Assembly (NCBI RefSeq): GCF_014692875.1
Contig: NZ_CP061171.1
Coordinates: forward strand, 3,410,001 to 3,474,000
Direction: 5' to 3'
Length of the DNA: 64,000 nucleotides
Source of the DNA: Pedobacter riviphilus
GTDB taxonomy: Bacteria > Bacteroidota > Bacteroidia > Sphingobacteriales > Sphingobacteriaceae
Position 1 is the stretch's first letter; every line of letters starts with the position of its first letter. The position numbers and the translations under genes were made by a program. Positions 38,021 through 48,432 of this stretch are shown here, one piece after another. Below the pieces are notes generated by a model. It was given only the letters and a program-made list of their open reading frames with translations. It did no database searches and was not told the DNA's origin.

Positions 38021-38395
38021 ATGAGCATAGAAAATCAAAATCAGGACCAAGAACAAAGTTTCTTCGATAAAGCAAAAAATAAATTAAACGAATTAAAAGA
38101 TAAAGCAGAAGATGCTTGGGAAGATGTTAAGGACAAGGCAGAGGATACATGGGAAAATGTAAAAGACAAAGCCGAAGAGTTAAAAGACAAGGCCGAAGAC
38201 AAGTATGATGAGCTAAAAACAAAAAGCGCATTTGCGGCCGGCGAAGCCAAGGGAAATGTAGAGGCTACCGGCGAAAATCTGAAAGATAAAGCTAGCGATT
38301 TGGCAGACAAAGCTGCGGATAAAGTTGATGAGCTTAAAACTCAAGCTGCTTTCAAAGCCGGTGAAATAAAGGGTAATCTTGACGCCAGTAAATAA
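38021..38395 (+). CDS. LEA-like repetitive stress protein
   Basis: A 124-residue, highly charged protein built from imperfect 11-residue helical repeats (KDKAEDAWEDV, KDKAEDTWENV, KDKAEELKDKA and so on), with a second repeat pair KSAFAAGEAKGN / QAAFKAGEIKGN. This pattern resembles late-embryogenesis-abundant group 3 proteins. There is no signal peptide and there are no Cys residues. Such proteins protect cells under drying, freezing or osmotic stress. A strong terminator follows. A long minus-strand open frame across it is only a shadow of the repeats. Confidence 0.75.
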   Translation: MSIENQNQDQEQSFFDKAKNKLNELKDKAEDAWEDVKDKAEDTWENVKDKAEELKDKAEDKYDELKTKSAFAAGEAKGNVEATGENLKDKASDLADKAADKVDELKTQAAFKAGEIKGNLDASK

Positions 38396-38414
38396 TCATT
38401 TGTTTTTAAAAACT

Positions 38415-38446
38415 AAAAAGGCAAACCGAATAGGCTTGCCTTTTTT
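38415..38446 (+). terminator. Rho-independent terminator
   Basis: A stem AAAAAGGCAA / TTGCCTTTTTT with an 11-nt loop and a T tail, 19 bp after the LEA-like gene. Confidence 0.85.
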
Positions 38447-38506
38447 ATTTCAATTACTAAAAAATTTATTGATTAAAACGGGAGAAAATGGCGACTACCT
38501 AAACGA

Positions 38507-39223
38507 CTACCTCAAATCAAATAAATTATCAACGCCTAGCAATTTTCTCGAGGTAAAACCTTCGCCAAAAGTGGCGCCGATGCTCTTTCCGAATTCTCTT
38601 GCACGGCCGATTACACTTTCAAAAAACTCGGGAGATGAAATATAAGTCTGCAATCCATCTACATCAGGATTATAAAACTGTGTTTTAAAAGCCTTGATAG
38701 ATTCAATTTTCTTATCCATATGATCAGATATATCTACGATAATATCAGGCTTTAAATACCTATCTTGAATGAATTGCAATAACAATCTTGGGCGATGTGC
38801 TTCTTGCTTAACCCCATCAATTGATGTTTCTATTTTTGGCAATCCCGATAAAAAAACCGAATCGTAAACGAGGTCGCCTGCCCTTCCGTGATCAGGATGG
38901 CGGTCTTCCAGCGCATTGCTTAAAATAATTTCTGGCTGGTATTTCCTAATGGCTTTAATTACTTCCAAACGGTGAAATTCATCATTCTGAAAAAAGCCAT
39001 CCCTCAACCTTAAATTTTCACGGACATGTAAACCTAAAATTTTAGCAGAGGCCACTGCTTCTTCATCTCTCGTTTCTGCTGTACCCCGTGTACCCAGTTC
39101 GCCACGGGTTAAATCTACAATCCCGACTTTTTTACCAAGGGCAATATGTTTTAAAATGGTACCTGAACAGCAAAGCTCGGCATCATCGGGATGCACGGCT
39201 ATAACTAAAATATCTAATTTCAT
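38507..39223 (-). CDS. bshB1: Bacillithiol biosynthesis deacetylase BshB1
   Basis: A 238-residue zinc-dependent PIG-L deacetylase. The metal-binding AVHPDDAE (about 9-16) and HPDHGRAGDLVYDSVF match BshB1, which removes acetate from N-acetylglucosaminyl malate during bacillithiol synthesis. TRGELGTRGT near residue 40 is also typical. It is the third gene of a minus-strand operon with glutathione-peroxidase-like and DUF4294 genes (gaps of 8 and 6 bp). Being with a thiol peroxidase suggests the peroxidase may be linked to low-molecular-weight thiol metabolism. Cytoplasmic. Confidence 0.94.
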   Translation of the reverse strand: MKLDILVIAVHPDDAELCCSGTILKHIALGKKVGIVDLTRGELGTRGTAETRDEEAVASAKILGLHVRENLRLRDGFFQNDEFHRLEVIKAIRKYQPEIILSNALEDRHPDHGRAGDLVYDSVFLSGLPKIETSIDGVKQEAHRPRLLLQFIQDRYLKPDIIVDISDHMDKKIESIKAFKTQFYNPDVDGLQTYISSPEFFESVIGRAREFGKSIGATFGEGFTSRKLLGVDNLFDLR

Positions 39224-39231
39224 TGTTTAAT

Positions 39232-39744
39232 CTATTGGGAATTTTGATTCAGCAACTGCTGAATTTTCTTTTTAATTTTCGAACTCAATGGCTTGGTGAA
39301 TGGCAAAAAATAATCTATCAACTCGCCATTTTTGTTCACGATGTATTTATGAAAGTTCCAACGGGGTTTCGAACTCAATTTTGAATTTTGTTTCTTATCG
39401 CTCAAAAACTGATAAAGTGGGTGGGCATGCGGTCCTCTAACCATAATCTTATCAAAAACCGGAAATTTCACACCATGGTTAATCTCGCAAAAAGATGAGA
39501 TATCAGAACCGTTTAGTGGCTCCTGTTTTCCAAAATCATTGGTGGGGAAGCCCAGAATTTCAAAATCAGGGCTATTAATCTCGTCTTTAAGTTGTTGTAG
39601 CTCTTTTAATTGTGGCGTAAAACCACACGCTGATGCTGTATTTACAATTAAAACAACTTTGTTCCGGTAGGCTGATAATGGCTGTTCTTCACCATTAATT
39701 TTCTTAACCTTAAACGAATAAATATTCGGAATGCGTTCCTGCAT
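39232..39744 (-). CDS. Glutathione peroxidase family thiol peroxidase
   Basis: A 170-residue thioredoxin-fold peroxidase. The peroxidatic Cys40 in NTASACGF, the Gln in FGKQEP and WNFHKY supply the family's catalytic tetrad. Bacterial members usually reduce peroxides with thioredoxin. The genus of this window probably makes bacillithiol, not glutathione. The gene is translated from the same mRNA as bshB1. No signal peptide is present. Confidence 0.93.
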   Translation of the reverse strand: MQERIPNIYSFKVKKINGEEQPLSAYRNKVVLIVNTASACGFTPQLKELQQLKDEINSPDFEILGFPTNDFGKQEPLNGSDISSFCEINHGVKFPVFDKIMVRGPHAHPLYQFLSDKKQNSKLSSKPRWNFHKYIVNKNGELIDYFLPFTKPLSSKIKKKIQQLLNQNSQ

Positions 39745-39750
39745 TATATT

Positions 39751-40365
39751 TTATTGATAAAATCCTGAAGTACGGATAATAGATTCTATATCCCTATCCT
39801 CGTTCGGATCGTAAGTGCTTTTTAAATTATGTCCTACCACACGGGCAACAATCTGATAAGAAAATGCAGCAAAACCACCCTTGGTCTGCTTTATAATGTC
39901 GTATGTTGTTCTACCCACCTCGCGGTCGATCAGTTTCGTTAAAATCTGACCTTGAGTAATCGTTAACTCCTTTATTTCGCGGTTAAACATATCTTTAATT
40001 TCTTTATCGCATTGTTTAACCAGTTGTTTCTGTTCCTTTTTTTCTGGTGTACGGGCAATATCCTGCTCCAACTGTTCGTATCTACGTTTTGCAAACATTG
40101 CATATGGCATTACTTTTAATACGTTATACCGTAATCGGTTGTACGCAGCCTGTTCTGCCGGCGATTTCCATATCCTTGCGGCATAAATAGATACATCATT
40201 AAGCTGCATCCACGGAATCATTACACCATTATCATTTGTTGAGGCTACTCTTATTGTATCGTTTTTACCCAATTTAGGGAATATTGGCGTGGCAGGATCC
40301 TGAGCCCGTAGCGAAATGCTACAAATCATTACAATACAAAGAAAAAAGAGCCCTTTAATTTTCAT
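39751..40365 (-). CDS. DUF4294 domain protein
   Basis: A 204-residue exported protein with a signal peptide (about 1-21, ending LRAQ) and an all-helical DUF4294 domain, a family confined to Bacteroidota and of unknown function. It is the first gene of the bshB1 operon. A minus-strand -7 element (CAAAGTTA on the plus strand, 40381-40388) lies 15 bp before its ATG. Confidence 0.87.
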   Translation of the reverse strand: MKIKGLFFLCIVMICSISLRAQDPATPIFPKLGKNDTIRVASTNDNGVMIPWMQLNDVSIYAARIWKSPAEQAAYNRLRYNVLKVMPYAMFAKRRYEQLEQDIARTPEKKEQKQLVKQCDKEIKDMFNREIKELTITQGQILTKLIDREVGRTTYDIIKQTKGGFAAFSYQIVARVVGHNLKSTYDPNEDRDIESIIRTSGFYQ

Positions 40366-40380
40366 AAATTTATACTTTTA

Positions 40381-40388
40381 CAAAGTTA
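40381..40388 (-). promoter_or_regulatory. -7 promoter element of the DUF4294-gpx-bshB1 operon
   Basis: TAACTTTG on the minus strand, an exact TAnnTTTG match, 15 bp before the start codon. No matching -33 TTTG at 17-20 nt was found. Confidence 0.5.
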
Positions 40389-40474
40389 GGTGTTATTTCA
40401 TATATTAGTTGTTTCACAAAACTAATATAAGTTTTATTCATAAATAAGACGCATTTTTTACGCAAAAAATACAA

Positions 40475-42682
40475 ATGAAAACAGAGTTAGTGATTGATTT
40501 AGAGGCGGAAAAGCAAGAGATTCTAAAAAGATACAGGGCATTATTACGGGCAAGCAAATCTACTTTACAGAAAGGCGATAAAAAAGAAATCAGGAAAGCT
40601 TTTGATATGGCGCTGGAAAGCCATAAAGATATGCGCCGAAAATCCGGTGAACCTTACATCTACCACCCTATCGCTGTAGCGCAGATTGCTGCTGAAGAAA
40701 TTGGCCTTGGAACAACCTCTATTGTATGTGCCTTGCTCCATGATGTGGTAGAAGACACTGATATCACTTTAGAGGATATTGAGCGCGAATTCGGTAAAAA
40801 AACTGCTAAAATTATAGATGGTTTAACCAAAATATCCGGTGTTTTCGATACCAATAGCTCATTACAGGCCGAGAATTTCCGAAAAATGCTGCTAACCCTG
40901 GCCGATGATGTGAGGGTAATCCTGATCAAACTCGCCGATCGTTTGCACAATATGCGTACAATGGATTTTATGCCTCGCCACAAGCAGCTTAAAATCGCTT
41001 CAGAAACCATTTATTTATATGCTCCATTAGCCCATAGATTGGGTTTGTATGCCATAAAATCAGAGCTGGAAGATCTTTCGATGAAATATCTTGATCCTGA
41101 CACCTACAAATTCATAGCAAAGAAATTAAACGAGAAAAAAGCAGAACGGGCACTGTTTATCAAAAAATTCGTTGAGCCTATTGATGAGATTGTTCATGAG
41201 CAAGGTTTAGTGGCCGATGTTTATGGCAGGCCAAAATCAATCCACTCTATATGGAACAAGATGAAAAAGAAAAATATTCCTTTTGAGGAGGTTTATGATC
41301 TTTTTGCCATCCGGATTATTTTGGATTCGGCCCCTGAAAATGAAAAGGCCGATTGCTGGAAAGCGTATTCAATTGTAACCGATTTATACCGCCCAAATCC
41401 CGATCGATTGCGCGATTGGGTTTCATCGCCAAAAGGAAACGGTTACGAAAGTTTACATACCACGGTAATGGGGCCACGCGGACAATGGGTGGAGGTGCAG
41501 ATCCGTACGCAGCGCATGAACGAAATTGCAGAGAAAGGTTTCGCTGCACACTGGAAATACAAAGAATCGAGCAATGATAACGGTCTGGATCAATGGATCC
41601 AGAAAGTTCGCGAAATGCTGAGCAATCCTGAAGCCAATGCTTTGGATTTTCTTGATGATTTCAAAATGAACCTTTTCTCGGATGAGATTTTTATTTTCAC
41701 GCCAAAAGGCGCTTTGATCCAGCTACCTTTAGGTGCTACAGCATTAGATTTTGCTTTCGAGATACATACCGACGTTGGGGCTACCTGTATCGGCGCGAAG
41801 GTTAACCATAAGCTGGTTCCCATCTCATACAAACTTCAAAATGGCGATCAGGTGGAGATTATTACCTCGAGCAAACAAACGCCTAAGGAAGATTGGTTAA
41901 ATGTGGTGGTTACTGCAAAGGCTAAATCAAAAATCAAATCCTCTTTAAAAGAGGAAAAACGGAAAATTGCCGAAAATGGCAAGGAAATCTTAGAAAGGAA
42001 GCTAAAATCGTTAAAAATCACTTATAATACCGATAATTTACAAAAACTCAGTTATTTCTTTAAGCTGCCTTCTACGCAAGAACTTTTTGTGAATGTTGCC
42101 CTCGGAAAAATAGAACTGAAAGATATTAAAGAATACCTATCGAGCGAGAAAGAAGTTGAAAACCGTGGTCCGGAACGCCCTGAAAATCTTTCTGTTGATG
42201 GAATCAAGAGTAAAATTAAAGGTGGGGAATCTGATATCTTACTCATTGGTGAAGATATGCAGCGAATTGACTATACATTGGCAGCTTGTTGTAACCCAAT
42301 ACCTGGCGATGATGTTTTTGGATTCATCACGGTGAGCGAAGGTATAAAGATACACCGCACCAATTGCCCAAATGCAGCACAGTTAATGGCTAATTATGGT
42401 TATCGCGTGGTAAAAGCCAAATGGAACAAACAACAGGAATTAACTTTCTTAACTGGCTTACGCATTGTAGGTATTGATGATGTGGGCTTAATTAACAACA
42501 TTACCAGGGTAATTTCTACCGACTTTAAAGTAAATATGAGGTCGATTACTGTTGATACCAATGAGGGGATTTTTGATGGTTCGATTATGATTTTCGTAAA
42601 CGATACCGAACACCTGGAAAACCTGATTAAAAATTTATTAAAAGTTAGAGGGGTTACTGGCGTAACGAGGTTTGATGCCTAA
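40475..42682 (+). CDS. RelA/SpoT bifunctional (p)ppGpp synthetase/hydrolase
   Basis: A 735-residue enzyme of the long RSH family. HD hydrolase domain with LLHDVVEDTD (about residues 88-97), synthetase domain with SPKGNGYESLHTTV, then TGS (about 395-455), a helical linker with the AACCNPIPGDDVFG segment, and a C-terminal ACT domain. Both catalytic signatures are intact, so it should make and degrade the alarmone (p)ppGpp and run the stringent response. It is divergent from the bshB1 operon and followed by Fur and purA. Confidence 0.95.
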   Translation: MKTELVIDLEAEKQEILKRYRALLRASKSTLQKGDKKEIRKAFDMALESHKDMRRKSGEPYIYHPIAVAQIAAEEIGLGTTSIVCALLHDVVEDTDITLEDIEREFGKKTAKIIDGLTKISGVFDTNSSLQAENFRKMLLTLADDVRVILIKLADRLHNMRTMDFMPRHKQLKIASETIYLYAPLAHRLGLYAIKSELEDLSMKYLDPDTYKFIAKKLNEKKAERALFIKKFVEPIDEIVHEQGLVADVYGRPKSIHSIWNKMKKKNIPFEEVYDLFAIRIILDSAPENEKADCWKAYSIVTDLYRPNPDRLRDWVSSPKGNGYESLHTTVMGPRGQWVEVQIRTQRMNEIAEKGFAAHWKYKESSNDNGLDQWIQKVREMLSNPEANALDFLDDFKMNLFSDEIFIFTPKGALIQLPLGATALDFAFEIHTDVGATCIGAKVNHKLVPISYKLQNGDQVEIITSSKQTPKEDWLNVVVTAKAKSKIKSSLKEEKRKIAENGKEILERKLKSLKITYNTDNLQKLSYFFKLPSTQELFVNVALGKIELKDIKEYLSSEKEVENRGPERPENLSVDGIKSKIKGGESDILLIGEDMQRIDYTLAACCNPIPGDDVFGFITVSEGIKIHRTNCPNAAQLMANYGYRVVKAKWNKQQELTFLTGLRIVGIDDVGLINNITRVISTDFKVNMRSITVDTNEGIFDGSIMIFVNDTEHLENLIKNLLKVRGVTGVTRFDA

Positions 42683-42820
42683 TAGGTCCGAAGTCAGGAT
42701 TTTGAGTACTAAGTCGTAAATTATTTGAGTTTACTTCTGACTCCCGACCGCAGACCTCCGACTTAATACAAATCTGTGTAATCATTTAATCTGTGTAATC
42801 ATTTTTCAAAACTAATTGAC

Positions 42821-42828
42821 TACCTTTG
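42821..42828 (+). promoter_or_regulatory. -7 promoter element of the Fur-family gene
   Basis: TACCTTTG, an exact TAnnTTTG match, 17 bp before the ATG at 42846. It implies a leader of about ten bases. Confidence 0.55.
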
Positions 42829-42845
42829 AATGGAGTTTAAAAACT

Positions 42846-43343
42846 ATGTCAGAACAAAAAACAAATGAGCTCGTTCGCAAGATTTTTGAGGCTTATTTAG
42901 AAAACAAAAATCTACGTAAAACACCAGAGCGTTTCGCTATATTGGAAGAAATATATTCAAGAAACGACCACTTTGATGTAGAAACCCTTTATATCCACAT
43001 GAAAAACCAAAAGTACCGCGTAAGTCGTGCTACGGTTTATAACACATTGGAGTTATTGGTTTCATGCGATTTAGTTACCAAGCACCAGTTTGGTAAAAAC
43101 ATGGCACAATTCGAAAAATCGTATGGTTACCGCCAGCACGATCACGTCATCTGTATCGAGTGCGGTAAAGTAGTAGAATTCTGCGATCCCCGTATCCACC
43201 AGATCCAAACTATGGTGGGTGATCTTTTAAAATTTGATATTAAACACCATTCGTTAAATCTTTATGGCTTCTGTTCTGATTGCAGTATGGCCAGAAAAGT
43301 AAACGAAAATGTAGCTACAGCTGCAAAAATTGAAGCAAATTAA
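42846..43343 (+). CDS. Fur family transcriptional regulator
   Basis: A 165-residue metalloregulator with a winged-helix DNA-binding domain (about 10-90, RVSRATVYNTLELL) and a C-terminal dimerisation domain with HDHVIC, CxxC (CIEC) and a second CxxC (CSDC) for structural zinc. I chose the ATG at 42846 because a -7 element lies between it and the alternative start at 42816. It could be Fur itself, Zur or PerR; the residues do not separate them. The next gene, purA, starts 37 bp later. Confidence 0.9.
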   Translation: MSEQKTNELVRKIFEAYLENKNLRKTPERFAILEEIYSRNDHFDVETLYIHMKNQKYRVSRATVYNTLELLVSCDLVTKHQFGKNMAQFEKSYGYRQHDHVICIECGKVVEFCDPRIHQIQTMVGDLLKFDIKHHSLNLYGFCSDCSMARKVNENVATAAKIEAN

Positions 43344-43359
43344 ATCAAAATTCAAATAA

Positions 43360-44661
<1,302 letters not shown>

Positions 44662-44674
44662 AAACACCCAATTC

Positions 44675-44731
44675 CGTCACCCTGAATTTATTTCAGGGTC
44701 TTTTAGATGTTGAAATAAATTCAGCATGACG
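44675..44731. repeat. Dispersed palindromic intergenic repeat (clean copy)
   Basis: CGTCACCCTGAATTTATTTCAG faces TGAAATAAATTCAGCATGACG; the arms are near-perfect inverted repeats of about 21 bp. Inside, CCCTGAA...TTCAGGG forms a smaller hairpin. Similar arms occur at 46688 and 62047. Confidence 0.7.
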
Positions 44732-44740
44732 ACCAAAATA

Positions 44741-44773
44741 AAAAAAGCAATCCATAATCGGGTTGCTTTTTTC
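44741..44773 (+). terminator. Rho-independent terminator
   Basis: AAAAAAGCAA / TTGCTTTTTT with a 12-nt loop after purA; A and T runs on both sides allow use on either strand. Confidence 0.8.
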
Positions 44774-44874
44774 GTTCTAGAGTTGTCAACTTTAATGGCA
44801 GAAGCACAAGAAAGCCGATAATTCTTTATCAATTGAGATAGCAAATTAACTTAGCAACCTGCTTATGAGCATCC

Positions 44875-45303
44875 TTAATCCTCTAACCAAAATAACTCAG
44901 AGAAAACATATTTAGCCTTTTTCGGGATTATAAAATTCTCAGGTACAGAAACAATCACTTCTTTTAAATCTTTGCGTTTGATGTCGCCTTTCATAATATT
45001 AACACCCTTAAAAAATGGAAGGGCTTTGTCAGGACCACATTCAGCGAAAACATATAATGTATCTCCTGTTGATTCTTGCTTACATACATACAAGTTTACC
45101 TGTTCTTTGTCGATCCCGCAGCGTTTCATACTTGGAAAGAACCATAAAATATCTACTATTGCACAAGAATCTTCTGCATTAGTCGTTTCCATTTTCACTT
45201 TTGCAGCCTGGAGTTTGTTCAAATAAACTTTTCTTTGTTCCAGCATCGAGCAACTGAATATTAGTGCAGCAGCAAGGAGGAGAAATAGATACTTTAATTT
45301 CAT
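44875..45303 (-). CDS. Hypothetical lipoprotein
   Basis: A 142-residue protein with a lipoprotein signal peptide (core LFLLLAAALIF, lipobox IFSC with Cys18). The mature part contains several Cys residues and no recognised domain. It stands alone between purA and the divergent pabB gene. Confidence 0.65.
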   Translation of the reverse strand: MKLKYLFLLLAAALIFSCSMLEQRKVYLNKLQAAKVKMETTNAEDSCAIVDILWFFPSMKRCGIDKEQVNLYVCKQESTGDTLYVFAECGPDKALPFFKGVNIMKGDIKRKDLKEVIVSVPENFIIPKKAKYVFSELFWLED

Positions 45304-45358
45304 AACTTAATAATTATCCAAGATAAAATTAATTTCTTACAATTCTCATCTCAATTTC

Positions 45359-45366
45359 TACCTTTG
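45359..45366 (+). promoter_or_regulatory. -7 promoter element of pabB
   Basis: TACCTTTG, exact -7 consensus, ending only 7 bp before the TTG start at 45374. It predicts an almost leaderless transcript. Confidence 0.5.
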
Positions 45367-45373
45367 CCGCAGC

Positions 45374-46630
45374 TTGAAAACCCTACAAAACATATCCGAT
45401 TTTAAACAAAAAGCATTACACTGGGCCAACCAGTTCGAGGTTTGTTGCTTTTTAGATTCGAATCATTACAAAGACGATTATTCTGCCTACGACTTTATGA
45501 TCGCAGCAGCTGCACAGGATGAATTAAAGTGTTCGGCAAGCAATGCATTTGATCAATTAAAAAGTTTTTATGCTACACATAAACAATGGATTTTTGGTTT
45601 TTTCAGCTATGATCTAAAAAACGAAATCGAAGATCTCAGTTCAAGTCATTTGGATGGTTTAGATTTCCCTGATCTTTACTTTTTTGTTCCAAAATATTTA
45701 ATAGCTTTTAAAGATGGCAAGGCTGAAGTTTTAATTGGCCATCATTCCATCTTGGATGATATCGAATCTTTTCGATCAGAAGCAGAAACTAAGCTAAATT
45801 CGATTAAGATTGCGCAAAGGTTATCAAAAGATCAATACATTCATAAAGTAGAGGCCTTACAAGATCATATTATTAGGGGTGATATTTACGAAATTAATTT
45901 TTGCCAGGAATTTTTTTCCGAAAATGCAGAGATAGATCCTATCCAAACTTTCGAGGCGCTGAATCAAGTTTCTCCTACCCCATTTGCAGGTTGTTTTAAA
46001 GTTCACGGTAAATATATTTTATCTGCAACACCAGAAAGGTTTTTATGCAAACGTGGATCTAAACTTACCTCACAGCCCATTAAAGGCACCGCCAAAAGAA
46101 GTTCTGATCTGGCGGAAGATGAAGCCATAAAGCAACAACTCAGGAATGATATTAAAGAACAGGCCGAAAATGTAATGATAGTTGATCTGGTGCGTCATGA
46201 CCTCACTAAATCGGCTGTTAAGGGTTCTGTTACAGTAGACGAGTTATTTGGCATCTACAGCTTCCCACAGGTCCATCAAATGATTTCTACCATTAGCTGT
46301 GAACTAAATCCAGAGATCCATTTTATCGATGCCATTAAAAACGCATTTCCAATGGGTTCTATGACGGGTGCTCCAAAGGTTAAAGCCATGAAATTGATTG
46401 AAGAATACGAAGTAACCAAAAGGGGCATTTATTCGGGCTCTTTTGGCTGCATCAGTCCGGATGGAGATTTCGACTTTAATGTGGTGATCCGAAGTATTTT
46501 ATACAATGCTGAATCTAACTATCTATCCTTTCAGGTTGGTGGCGCTATTACATACGAATCTGACGCAGAAAAGGAATATGAAGAATGTCTGCTTAAAGCC
46601 AGTGCAATTTTGAAAGTGCTGGGCAATTAG
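45374..46630 (+). CDS. pabB: Aminodeoxychorismate/anthranilate synthase component I
   Basis: A 418-residue chorismate-binding enzyme starting at TTG (no ATG fits). Landmarks of the chorismate site are GDIYEINFCQEF, SATPERFL, PIKGTAKR, MGSMTGAPKVKAM and GSFGCISPDGDFDFNV. The shorter N-terminal half fits PabB-type enzymes rather than TrpE. It converts chorismate with ammonia to aminodeoxychorismate for folate synthesis. PabB and TrpE cannot be fully separated by eye; the short length and stand-alone position favour PabB. Confidence 0.87.
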   Translation: MKTLQNISDFKQKALHWANQFEVCCFLDSNHYKDDYSAYDFMIAAAAQDELKCSASNAFDQLKSFYATHKQWIFGFFSYDLKNEIEDLSSSHLDGLDFPDLYFFVPKYLIAFKDGKAEVLIGHHSILDDIESFRSEAETKLNSIKIAQRLSKDQYIHKVEALQDHIIRGDIYEINFCQEFFSENAEIDPIQTFEALNQVSPTPFAGCFKVHGKYILSATPERFLCKRGSKLTSQPIKGTAKRSSDLAEDEAIKQQLRNDIKEQAENVMIVDLVRHDLTKSAVKGSVTVDELFGIYSFPQVHQMISTISCELNPEIHFIDAIKNAFPMGSMTGAPKVKAMKLIEEYEVTKRGIYSGSFGCISPDGDFDFNVVIRSILYNAESNYLSFQVGGAITYESDAEKEYEECLLKASAILKVLGN

Positions 46631-46687
46631 TTCATTTGTTCACTGGTAATTAGTTTATTGATCATCGGTTCATTGTTCAGCGCAATT

Positions 46688-46753
46688 CGTCATTTTGAAT
46701 TTATTTCAGAATCTTGGTGATTGGAAAGCCTCTGAAATAAATTCAAGGTGAGG
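46688..46753. repeat. Dispersed palindromic intergenic repeat
   Basis: CGTCATTTTGAATTTATTTCAG and CTGAAATAAATTCAAGGTGAGG form the two facing arms, matching the copy at 44675 with changes in the loop. Confidence 0.65.
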
Positions 46754-46761
46754 ATAAAGAA

Positions 46762-46806
46762 AAAGGTGGAAGGCTCTGCATCATGCATAAACCCTCCACC
46801 TTTCTT
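46762..46806. terminator. Terminator between convergent genes
   Basis: AAAGGTGGAAGG pairs with CCCTCCACCTTT across a 20-nt loop. It lies between pabB and the convergent M48 protease gene and can serve both strands. Confidence 0.65.
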
Positions 46807-46832
46807 ACCTTTAGCACTAAAAACCCTACACC

Positions 46833-47639
46833 TTATTTCTTATAATACTGCTGTGCTTCAGGTAAATATTTTTGGATCTGTGTAATACGCGTAGCATCAC
46901 TTGGGTGGGTACTTAAAAACTCAGCTGGCTTTTGAGCTCCCGCAGATGCAGCCGACATCCTGTTCCAGAAAGCAGTAGCATTTTGTGGATTGTATCCAGC
47001 CATGGCCATAAAAATTAACCCTAAACGGTCGGCTTCTAATTCTTGATTGCGGCTGAATTTTAACATCGCTACTGGTGTACCAACACCGTAAAGGGTATTA
47101 AAAATAGACTGTGTTTTTGGGTTTTTAGATAATGCTACACCCGCTGCTGCACCAATACCCTGGGCAACCATTTCCTGCGACATCCGTTCTGCAGAGTGAC
47201 CTGCAATAGCATGGGCAATCTCATGGCCCATTACGGTTGCTAAACCAGCGTCATCTTGGGTAACAGGCAAAATACCCGTATAAACCACAATCTTTCCTCC
47301 TGGCATACACCAGGCATTTTTCTCGTTGTTCTGAACCACATTAACCTCCCACTGGTAATCTGCAATTAGGTTACCGTAGTTATTGCTGTTCATATACGAT
47401 TTTACAGCTGTAATTAATCTACTGCCAACGGTTTTAACTTTCAAAGCCTGTGCATTCGAGGCGGGCAAAACCGTAGTTTTATTCTCCGTTAAAAAGGTGC
47501 TGTAAGCTTGGAATGCCATTGGTAAAACCTGGTCGTTACTCACTAAATCAAATCGGCTACGCCCAGTTAAAGGGACGGTAGAACATGAGTTAAATAATAA
47601 AATCCCAGCAACACTTGCCGTTAAAAATAACTTTTTCAT
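46833..47639 (-). CDS. M48 family metallopeptidase lipoprotein
   Basis: A 268-residue protease with a lipoprotein signal (lipobox FNSC, Cys19), so it is membrane-anchored in the periplasm. The zinc site HEIAHAIAGH and third ligand Glu in NQELEADRLGL are intact. It resembles the LoiP/YggG group that degrades misfolded or osmotically stressed envelope proteins. Confidence 0.92.
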   Translation of the reverse strand: MKKLFLTASVAGILLFNSCSTVPLTGRSRFDLVSNDQVLPMAFQAYSTFLTENKTTVLPASNAQALKVKTVGSRLITAVKSYMNSNNYGNLIADYQWEVNVVQNNEKNAWCMPGGKIVVYTGILPVTQDDAGLATVMGHEIAHAIAGHSAERMSQEMVAQGIGAAAGVALSKNPKTQSIFNTLYGVGTPVAMLKFSRNQELEADRLGLIFMAMAGYNPQNATAFWNRMSAASAGAQKPAEFLSTHPSDATRITQIQKYLPEAQQYYKK

Positions 47640-47735
47640 AAATGCGATTTTAAATGATTAGTAAATACTGATAAGCAAAACCGAAGATTAAACAGTAAGC
47701 CTATAAATAAGTTTTGGTGAAATGTGTTTTGTTAA

Positions 47736-48383
47736 TTAATTAGTTTTCTTCCTAAACAAATACACTTTAGATTCTTTGCCCTTCAGCAATCTTTCGAGGT
47801 TTTTTTGATGCGTAACTAAGATTAAAATGCAAACCACCATGCCGTAAAGCACTTCAGATTTGATAGAGACCTGAAACAAGAAGACCACACTTAGCGGAAA
47901 AGTAAATCCTGCGCAAATGGAGCTTAATGAAACATATTTAGTTAACAGCAATACCACCACAAAAACCAGAACACAAAGCATAGATGCTTCGAAGTTAACT
48001 GCCAAAATCATTCCAAAAAGTGTAGCAACCCCTTTGCCCCCCCTAAAACCTGCAAAAACTGGAAACAAATGTCCCATTACTGCAGTTACACCGAGTGCAA
48101 GTTGATAATTTACGAAAACTACTGAATTTTGCGGCCCGGTTACCGACATGCCGATCAGATAGGCCAGATTGGTTGCAGTATAGCCTTTTGCAATATCGAT
48201 GATCATAACAGCAATTCCGGCTTTTTTCCCCAATACCCTAAAAGTATTGGTAGCACCAGCGTTACCACTTCCGTATTCCCTTACATCAACGCCGTAAAAG
48301 GCCTGACCAAGCCATACAGCTGTTGGTATAGATCCGAAAAGGTAAGCAATTAATAGCGCGCTGAGAGAATAAACCGTAACCAT
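47736..48383 (-). CDS. plsY: Glycerol-3-phosphate acyltransferase PlsY
   Basis: A 215-residue inner-membrane enzyme with five or more helices and the three PlsY motifs: GSIPTAVW, GSGNAGATNTFRVLGKK and GHLFPVFAGFRGGKGVAT. It acylates glycerol-3-phosphate from acyl phosphate to start phospholipid synthesis. It lies 49 bp after the nadC stop in the minus-strand cluster. Confidence 0.94.
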   Translation of the reverse strand: MVTVYSLSALLIAYLFGSIPTAVWLGQAFYGVDVREYGSGNAGATNTFRVLGKKAGIAVMIIDIAKGYTATNLAYLIGMSVTGPQNSVVFVNYQLALGVTAVMGHLFPVFAGFRGGKGVATLFGMILAVNFEASMLCVLVFVVVLLLTKYVSLSSICAGFTFPLSVVFLFQVSIKSEVLYGMVVCILILVTHQKNLERLLKGKESKVYLFRKKTN

Positions 48384-48432
48384 AGCCTACAATGATACAA
48401 AAAATAAGCTTTTAATTTTATAGCAAATCACT

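Noticed and set aside
38041..38310. Ser/Phe-rich minus-strand frame across the LEA-like gene
   Set aside because: Generated by the repetitive Lys/Asp/Ala codons of the plus-strand gene.
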